A DNA stretch of 27,258 nt, taken from positions 1-27,258 of the forward strand of contig CAYRVF010000076.1 in the NCBI GenBank assembly GCA_964427535.1, read 5' to 3'. Origin of the DNA: CAYRVF01 sp964427535 (GTDB taxonomy: Bacteria; Chloroflexota; Ktedonobacteria; Ktedonobacterales; JADMIN01). The notes beneath the pieces are model-generated. The model was not told where the DNA came from. It saw only the letters and a list, made by a program, of their open reading frames with translations, and did no database searches. Shown here piece by piece: positions 22,592 to 27,258 of this stretch. Position 1 is the first letter of the stretch, and each line of letters opens with the position of its first letter. Position numbers and translations under genes: made by a program.

Positions 22592-24379
22592 TTAGGAGGT
22601 CGATGCCGTTTTCACCGCCATCGTGGCGGCAAACGTTGGCCATGAGGTCCGCTGCGCTGTGGGGACACTCGTTTTCGCCTCGCGGATGCGCTGGTCAAGC
22701 CAGAGCGCTTTGCGCGCGATGTTCACGCCTGCCTGCACGTCCGCGTGATCTCTGTGGCCGCAGCGTACGCAGGCGAAGCGCTGCCGATCCCGGGAGTCTC
22801 GATTGGCCGCGTCAATGTGCCCACACGCATTGCAGGTGATGGACGTGGCATGCGGGGCCACCAGCCGGACGGGGGGCAGGCCGACGAGCGGGAGCGCCGC
22901 GTTCACCACATGGAGCAGCTTCTGATACTGTCGGCGGGAGAGCATCGCGCGGAAGTTGGCGCGCTTGCGCGGCTCGACCGGCGCAGCACGCCGCTTCCAG
23001 GGCCGGGCGAGACTCGACAGATCCTCCATGACGATCTGGGCCGCATGAGCACATGCCAGTTCGATGATCTGGTTGGCGCACACGTGCACCACCACGTCTC
23101 CCATCGCCCGCCGTCGGCGTCTCGCTCGGACGGTCTGACCGCGCTGCTGCCGCGATGCGGTCTCCTGCTCCACGCGCCGCAACTGGTCGTTGAGCGCCGA
23201 CCCATCCAGACGCACTCGCGCCAGGACCGCGTGCCCATCCCGAGCGAGCACTGCGCCCGCCGCCAGACAGGCGATCCCCCGATCGATGCCGAAGATGGTG
23301 CGGGTCGGCTTCCGGGGCGGCACTGGGATGCGAAAGGCAACGTGCAGGAGATACCGGTCGTCACGCTTGATGAGCAGGGCCGCGACGGGCTCGGCTGCCA
23401 CGGGCTGCGTGGCCGAGTGCAGCCTCTGCTCCATCTCGTCTCTGTCGTGCCAGGGCAGGAGGGCGACCTCGGTAAAGCGGAGCGGCTGCTCGTGAACGCG
23501 TCCCAGTTCGAGGGGGAGCAGCAGCGAGGTCGTGCCCGCACCGAAACTGTGCAGCTCTGGGTGGTCACGTGCCTCTGCGGAGCGGGCGTAGACGTGCCCG
23601 GTCTTGAGATCCTGGTAGTGCCCGGCGACAGTGAGAGGATGCGCGAAACGGGAGCGCGGTGAGACGACGAAGAGGCGGACGTAATAGGAGCGCGTGTCCA
23701 GATTGTAGAACAGCCCGCAGGTACGTTCAGCATCGATGCGGCAGAAGGGAAGCGGCACGAGGGACGGCTGTGCGGTGCACTGGAGCTGGCTTATGAGCGT
23801 CTGTTCCTGATCAAGGTCGTCGGCGAGCACCGCCAGCGCGGCATGTGCCGCCCGCCGGCGCGGCTCGATGTCCTCCGGCCGCAGCCGCTTCGGATGGGTT
23901 CCCGACCAGAGAGCAGCGGGAGACGACACTGCGGCAGCGTCCTCCGTGTCACGTCCCGCACCGTCGTTATCATCTATGGTGACAAAGGTAACCTCCCGTG
24001 TTACGAGCACCGCCCAACTGAGCAGCGTTCGGGCGACCTCTGCTCGCAGCGACTCGCGGAGCCCGCCCTCGAGTGGGTCCAACGCGGCCAGGAGGGCGCG
24101 AGACGGGGAGCTGAAGAGGGCCGACTGGAGCTTCCGGACGGCGCGGAGAGGGTGGCCATCGCGGTCGATGCCATAGGTCGCCATCTCGAGGATCTGGGCA
24201 GGTGCGAGCATGCGGAAGGCGTAGAGCGCGGCCGTGTAGGCCCGCGTATAGGCCGCGAAGGCCTGGTCGAGTGCCGCGCGGGCGTGCTGTGTGGGACAAT
24301 GCAGGGCGAGGACCGCGGTGCGGTGAACGCTGCGGCTGCTCGCGCGTGGAGTCACGAGCGTAGATGCGGGTGCGGACAT
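22592..24379 (-). CDS. Long TnpB-like RuvC nuclease (IS605/IS1341 or Cas12-related)
   Basis: TnpB proteins are RNA-guided DNA endonucleases of IS200/IS605 elements and the ancestors of Cas12. The C-terminal 240 residues are typical: RuvC-I with D366 (IFGIDRGIACLA), RuvC-II with E452 (IVMEDLSSLAR), a zinc ribbon with C516, C519, C537 and C540 (CNACGH, CVRCGH), and RuvC-III with D547 (HADVQAGVNIARKA). All catalytic residues are kept. The protein is about 595 residues, against about 400 for common TnpB; the extra length is N-terminal, with about 360 residues before RuvC-I, including an acidic stretch (TIDDNDGAGRDTED). The ATG at 24379 has GGAG eleven bases upstream; a GTG at 24433 would add 18 residues. 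No tnpA is adjacent and no CRISPR array was seen. A strong promoter lies at 24775-24803. Confidence 0.88.
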   Translation of the reverse strand: MSAPASTLVTPRASSRSVHRTAVLALHCPTQHARAALDQAFAAYTRAYTAALYAFRMLAPAQILEMATYGIDRDGHPLRAVRKLQSALFSSPSRALLAALDPLEGGLRESLRAEVARTLLSWAVLVTREVTFVTIDDNDGAGRDTEDAAAVSSPAALWSGTHPKRLRPEDIEPRRRAAHAALAVLADDLDQEQTLISQLQCTAQPSLVPLPFCRIDAERTCGLFYNLDTRSYYVRLFVVSPRSRFAHPLTVAGHYQDLKTGHVYARSAEARDHPELHSFGAGTTSLLLPLELGRVHEQPLRFTEVALLPWHDRDEMEQRLHSATQPVAAEPVAALLIKRDDRYLLHVAFRIPVPPRKPTRTIFGIDRGIACLAAGAVLARDGHAVLARVRLDGSALNDQLRRVEQETASRQQRGQTVRARRRRRAMGDVVVHVCANQIIELACAHAAQIVMEDLSSLARPWKRRAAPVEPRKRANFRAMLSRRQYQKLLHVVNAALPLVGLPPVRLVAPHATSITCNACGHIDAANRDSRDRQRFACVRCGHRDHADVQAGVNIARKALWLDQRIREAKTSVPTAQRTSWPTFAATMAVKTASTS

Positions 24380-24774
24380 CGAGGTAGGCTCCGAGCACAG
24401 AGGGCAGCGGACGTCGATTGGGATCGGGCACACGTGCGCGTCGCCGCCACGTCGCTCTGCCCGGCTACGGCGACGAACGAGACTACCCGGTGTTGCACCT
24501 CATGCGCGGTGGACGGTCGTACAGGCGAGCTGGTGATTCCGTCGCTACGCATGCCCGCCGCTAAGCGAGTACCCGTGGGCTGGTCGTGACCGGCCGGAGG
24601 TTTTGCGGGCGCTTCGCGCTGCGTCCACCCTACGTCCTCGCCTCCCTGGGCGCATCGAACGCCAGAGAGACACCGGCACATGCGGGAGTGGCGCAGCGCG
24701 CGGACCAGCAACGAGAGGGTGAAGCACCACTCCGATCCGCAACGGCTTGTGGATAACCACCAACCGATGAGTGG
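24380..24774 (-). other. Long leader between the TnpB-like gene and its probable promoter
   Basis: About 390 bases separate the probable start site near 24768 from the ATG at 24379. No gene with a ribosome binding site is seen. An 8-bp inverted repeat (CGTCGCCG/CGGCGACG, 24439-24475) lies 60 bases before the ATG, and a GCGC-TTC-GCGC mini-hairpin lies near 24610. No direct repeats of CRISPR type are present. The leader may be structured or hold a small RNA. Confidence 0.4.
24748..24756 (-). promoter_or_regulatory. Single perfect DnaA box
   Basis: TTATCCACA on the minus strand matches the DnaA-box consensus exactly. It lies about 20 bases beyond the -10 of the leftward promoter, next to an AT-rich palindrome. 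No second box was found nearby. Confidence 0.35.
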
Positions 24775-24803
24775 AGTATAGCCAATCGATGTCTACATGT
24801 CAA
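24775..24803 (-). promoter_or_regulatory. Near-consensus leftward promoter upstream of the TnpB-like gene
   Basis: On the minus strand TTGACA (24798-24803), a 17-base spacer and TATACT (24775-24780): 6 of 6 and 5 of 6 matches with ideal spacing, the strongest promoter in the window. The -35 overlaps the palindrome at 24789-24821. Confidence 0.8.
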
Positions 24804-24821
24804 CCACATATATGTAGACAT
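24789..24821. promoter_or_regulatory. Palindromic operator between the TnpB-like and HTH genes
   Basis: ATGTCTACAT and ATGTAGACAT form a perfect 10-bp inverted repeat with a 13-base centre. It overlaps the -35 of the leftward promoter and ends 32 bases before the HTH start. The likely ligand is the HTH protein encoded at 24854, which is an inference from position. Confidence 0.6.
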
Positions 24822-24853
24822 TATGGTGCAAAGCAGTTCGAGGGAGTGCTCGC

Positions 24854-25198
24854 GTGGGCCTGAAGGTATCGGCATTGCTTGCCGCGCGTCTCGCCAACCG
24901 GAGTCAGCGCACCATCACGCGCTGGATTGAGACGGGGCAACTGGCTGCGACGCCTGTTGGCGCGCGGACTCCCAAGGAGCACACAGGCCCTAGTCGGTGG
25001 GAGATCGACGTGGATGACCTTGCGCAGATGCCGAACGTGACGATAGATCAGTCGCTCCTTGCGGAGGTCGAGGCACAGCAGGCGGTGCTCCGTCAGGGAA
25101 CGAGTGTGCTGGAGCGGCTGGAGCAGTTGGAACGGGCCATGGAAGCGTTACAAACGGAGGTCCGTGAACTGCGCGAAGGCCGCGGAAGTTCGTCATGA
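24854..25198 (+). CDS. Helix-turn-helix DNA-binding protein with coiled-coil tail
   Basis: This 114-residue protein has an N-terminal helix-turn-helix of the MerR/excisionase kind (VSALLAARLANRSQRTITRWIETGQL, then a wing-like RWEIDVDDLAQM). The C-terminal half (about 70-108) is a heptad-like helix (VLERLEQLERAMEALQTEV) suited to dimer formation. That fits a regulator that binds a palindrome as a dimer. The GTG at 24854 has GGGAG about seven bases upstream. The gene is divergent from the TnpB-like gene across the palindrome at 24789-24821. Its TGA overlaps the ATG of the next gene. It could be a regulator or an excision factor of the island; regulator is the better fit. Confidence 0.75.
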   Translation: MGLKVSALLAARLANRSQRTITRWIETGQLAATPVGARTPKEHTGPSRWEIDVDDLAQMPNVTIDQSLLAEVEAQQAVLRQGTSVLERLEQLERAMEALQTEVRELREGRGSSS

Positions 25199-25479
25199 TA
25201 CAGCATGCGGCATATCGCCTCGACGAACTGCTGCGTGTGCAATATGCGTTCACCGTGAAGACACACGGTGGCATCCAGAGAACGGATATTGCACAGATCG
25301 AAGACGATTACGACCTGATGAGAGGGGCATTTAGGCGTCCGCAACTTGCCAGCATACTCAATGGTTGGCAGATAGGCAGGGAGTCAATAAGGAACGCCGA
25401 CATCGACAAGTTGCTATTATCGCATTCTTTATGCAGCCAGATTGTACTACTGATCGACACCATGCCTGCCGTTGCTTGA
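25195..25479 (+). CDS. Unrecognised 94-residue protein, translationally coupled to the HTH gene
   Basis: The ATG at 25195 overlaps the stop of the HTH gene (ATGA), a common coupling arrangement. The protein is mixed alpha/beta (RLDELLRVQYAFTVKTHGG, RPQLASILNGW) without a motif I recognise, signal peptide or membrane helix. Base composition is AT-richer than in the flanking genes. The pairing of a small DNA-binding protein with a small partner could be a toxin-antitoxin-like pair, but nothing in the sequence identifies a toxin. Confidence 0.55.
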   Translation: MIQHAAYRLDELLRVQYAFTVKTHGGIQRTDIAQIEDDYDLMRGAFRRPQLASILNGWQIGRESIRNADIDKLLLSHSLCSQIVLLIDTMPAVA

Positions 25480-25504
25480 GCATCATATCGCGTCATGTTA
25501 CACT
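25476..25504 (+). promoter_or_regulatory. Probable promoter of hsdM
   Basis: TTGAGC (25476-25481), a 17-base spacer and TACACT (25499-25504) lie 80 bases before the hsdM ATG. Confidence 0.5.
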
Positions 25505-25584
25505 GAGCGCACCTCGTGTGCAGACCCCGTCCGTTGGTCGTCCGCGTTCCCTGGCTCCTGCCTCAGAAAGCTGCTTCACTCAGC

Positions 25585-27258
25585 ATGAATAACTTCTCCG
25601 ACAAGGCTAATTTCCTGTGGGGCGTCGCAGACCTCATTCGTGACACCTTCAAGCGCGGCAAGTATCAGGACGTGATTCTGCCGTTCACTGTGCTCCGGCG
25701 TATCGACTGCGTGCTGCAGCCGACCAAAGCGGCGGTGCTCGAGCGGTTCGCGGCACTCGATGGCAGGCTGCAAAACCTCGCGCCGCAGCTCCAGCGGGCC
25801 TCGGGCTACGCGTTCTACAACACCTCGCGGTATGACTTCGAGCGGCTGCTCAAAGACGCGCCCAACCTTGGCGCGAACCTACGCGAGTATATCGCCGGGT
25901 TCAGCGAGAACATGCGGCAGGTGTTGGGGAAATTTGATTTCGAGAACACAATTACCAAGCTGGAGGAGGCCAACCTCCTCTTCCTCGTGATGGAGCGTTT
26001 CGGCCAGATTGACCTGCACCCCGATGCCGTCTCGAACCTGGAGATGGGCTACATCTTCGAGGAGCTGATTCGCAAGTTCAACGAGGCGCTGAACGAGAAC
26101 CCCGGCGAGCACTTCACGCCGCGCGAGGTCATCCGCCTGATGGTGAATCTCTCGCTCGCCGAAGACCTCGACGCGCTGCGGCACCCGGCCGCCATTCGCA
26201 CGATTTACGATCCCTGCTGCGGCTCGGGCGGCATGCTCACGACCGCCAAGGACCGCATCGGCGAGCTGAACGCGAGCGCCGACGTGCATCTCTTCGGACA
26301 GGAGGTCAACCCCGAGACGTTCGCCATCTGCAAATCAGACCTCTATATGAAGAGCGCCGATGGCCGTGACGCGGAGAACATCTATTTCGGCAGCACCCTC
26401 GCCGCCGACGCGCTGGCCGGGCGGCACTTCGACTACATCCTCGCCAATCCGCCGTATGGCAAAGACTGGAAGATGGACCAGAAAGCCGTCGAAGATGAGC
26501 ACCGGCGCGGCGAGCATGGGCGCTTTCCGGCGGGCTTGCCGCGCATCAGCGACGGACAGTTGCTCTTTCTGCAGCACATGCTGACGAAGATGAAGCCGCT
26601 CGGCGACGACGGCAAGGGCGGCAGCCGGGTAGCCATCGTGATGAACGGCTCGCCGCTCTTCACCGGCGACGCTGGCAGCGGCGAGAGCGAGATCCGCCGC
26701 TGGATTCTGGAGAACGACTGGCTGGAGGCCATCGTCGCGTTGCCAGAGCAACTCTTCTATAACACCGGCATCGCGACCTACATCTGGGTGCTCTCCAATC
26801 GCAAGAGCGCGGAGCGCCGGGGCAGAGTGCAGCTGATCGACGCCACGAGCCAGTGGGCGCCGATGCGCAAGAGCCTGGGCGACAAGCGCCGCGAGATCAC
26901 CGATGCGCAGATCGAGGAGATCACGAGGCTGTTTCTGGAGCCTGCCCCCTCCCCGGCCCTCCCTCGGCTGATGCCGGGAGAGGGAGATGTGGTGCGCTGG
27001 TTCGCCACGACCGATTTCGGCTACCGCAAGATCACCGTGGAGCGGCCGCTACGCCTGAACTTCGCCGCCACACCCGAGCGTATCGCACGCTTACGTGAGC
27101 AGAAGGCGTTTGCCGACCTGGCGGCGAGCAAGAAAAAGAACGAGCAGGAGCGCGCCGCCGAGGAGCAGGGCGGGCGCACGCTGCAAGACGCGCTCATCGC
27201 CGCGCTCGCTACCCTGCCCGCGACGCTCTACACCGACCGCGTGGCCTTCGCGCAGGAT
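25585..27258 (+). CDS. hsdM: Type I restriction-modification methyltransferase subunit HsdM (partial)
   Basis: HsdM is the adenine-N6 methyltransferase of type I restriction systems and works with HsdS (specificity) and HsdR (cleavage). The frame is open from the ATG at 25585 to the right edge, 558 codons. The N-terminal helical domain begins NNFSDKANFLWGVADLIR. The methyltransferase domain has HFTPREVIRLM, motif I DPCCGSGGML (from D209) and motif IV NPPYG (from N288), both intact. GYRKITVERPLRLNF near residue 480 is typical of the family. At about residues 453-467 the sequence EPAPSPALPRLMPGEGD is out of place and corresponds to a GC-rich repeat inserted in frame (26941-26986). The ribosome binding site is weak. 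hsdS and hsdR would be expected beyond the edge. Confidence 0.93.
   Translation, partial: MNNFSDKANFLWGVADLIRDTFKRGKYQDVILPFTVLRRIDCVLQPTKAAVLERFAALDGRLQNLAPQLQRASGYAFYNTSRYDFERLLKDAPNLGANLREYIAGFSENMRQVLGKFDFENTITKLEEANLLFLVMERFGQIDLHPDAVSNLEMGYIFEELIRKFNEALNENPGEHFTPREVIRLMVNLSLAEDLDALRHPAAIRTIYDPCCGSGGMLTTAKDRIGELNASADVHLFGQEVNPETFAICKSDLYMKSADGRDAENIYFGSTLAADALAGRHFDYILANPPYGKDWKMDQKAVEDEHRRGEHGRFPAGLPRISDGQLLFLQHMLTKMKPLGDDGKGGSRVAIVMNGSPLFTGDAGSGESEIRRWILENDWLEAIVALPEQLFYNTGIATYIWVLSNRKSAERRGRVQLIDATSQWAPMRKSLGDKRREITDAQIEEITRLFLEPAPSPALPRLMPGEGDVVRWFATTDFGYRKITVERPLRLNFAATPERIARLREQKAFADLAASKKKNEQERAAEEQGGRTLQDALIAALATLPATLYTDRVAFAQD
26941..26986 (+). repeat. GC-rich palindromic repeat inserted in frame within hsdM
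   Basis: CCCCCTCCCCGGCCCTCCC, then TCGGC-TGATG-CCGG and GAGAGGGAG, resemble the palindromic repeats at 10021-10309 in composition and layout. The insertion adds a Pro-rich segment of about 15 residues between two conserved blocks of HsdM and keeps the frame. Confidence 0.6.

Noticed and set aside
22745..23662. 305-codon open frame opposite the TnpB-like gene
   Set aside because: It has no ribosome binding site or recognisable domain and mirrors the TnpB codon pattern.
22350..24860. CRISPR array near the TnpB-like gene
   Set aside because: No regularly spaced direct repeats are visible on either side; only inverted repeats and single hairpins were found.

Overview
The window is a high-GC bacterial chromosome segment. 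The mix of genes (NrdR, an IleRS2-type isoleucyl-tRNA synthetase behind an isoleucine T-box, AraC-AzlC-AzlD, CHAP and HtrA-type envelope proteins, a GT20 synthase) and the sigma70-like promoters suggest Chloroflexota. This is an inference from gene style only; no rRNA or other marker gene is present.

Layout. (1) 1-2440: the N-terminus of a membrane protein at the left edge, then a lower-GC patch with two unrecognised genes, one with a HEPN-like motif. The patch abuts the 3' side of tRNA-Arg(CCT). (2) 2453-7932: housekeeping genes. nrdR converges on an alaX-ileS operon that reads leftward from a T-box riboswitch with an ATC (Ile) specifier. The IleRS carries GVHH where class I synthetases have HIGH. 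(3) 8065-11215: a large membrane protein of unknown function, a cluster of GC-rich palindromic repeats with a G-quadruplex motif, and a membrane-anchored CHAP-domain protein. (4) 11629-16820: a GT20 (OtsA-like) synthase, an HtrA lipoprotein, an OsmC-family protein and an APC amino acid permease, all rightward. (5) 16837-19418: a small membrane-anchored protein and an AraC-azlC-azlD set for branched-chain amino acid export, all leftward. (6) 19681-27258: tRNA-Trp(CCA) with a tyrosine integrase at its 3' end, which looks like the start of an integrated island. The island holds a YhaM-like OB-fold/HD gene broken by an in-frame TAA, an unusually long TnpB-like RuvC nuclease, a divergent HTH regulator with a palindromic operator, a coupled 94-residue protein, and a type I restriction-modification hsdM that runs off the right edge and carries a GC-rich repeat inserted in frame.

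How the parts may work together. In the core part, isoleucine is a recurring theme: an Ile-sensing T-box controls an editing protein together with IleRS, and an AraC-linked AzlCD exporter lies 10 kb away. In the island, the most interesting unit is the TnpB-like gene. Its probable promoter is near consensus (TTGACA, 17 bp, TATACT) and overlaps a 10-bp-arm palindrome directly upstream of the divergent HTH gene. This is the layout of a self-regulated nuclease module. No CRISPR array was seen.
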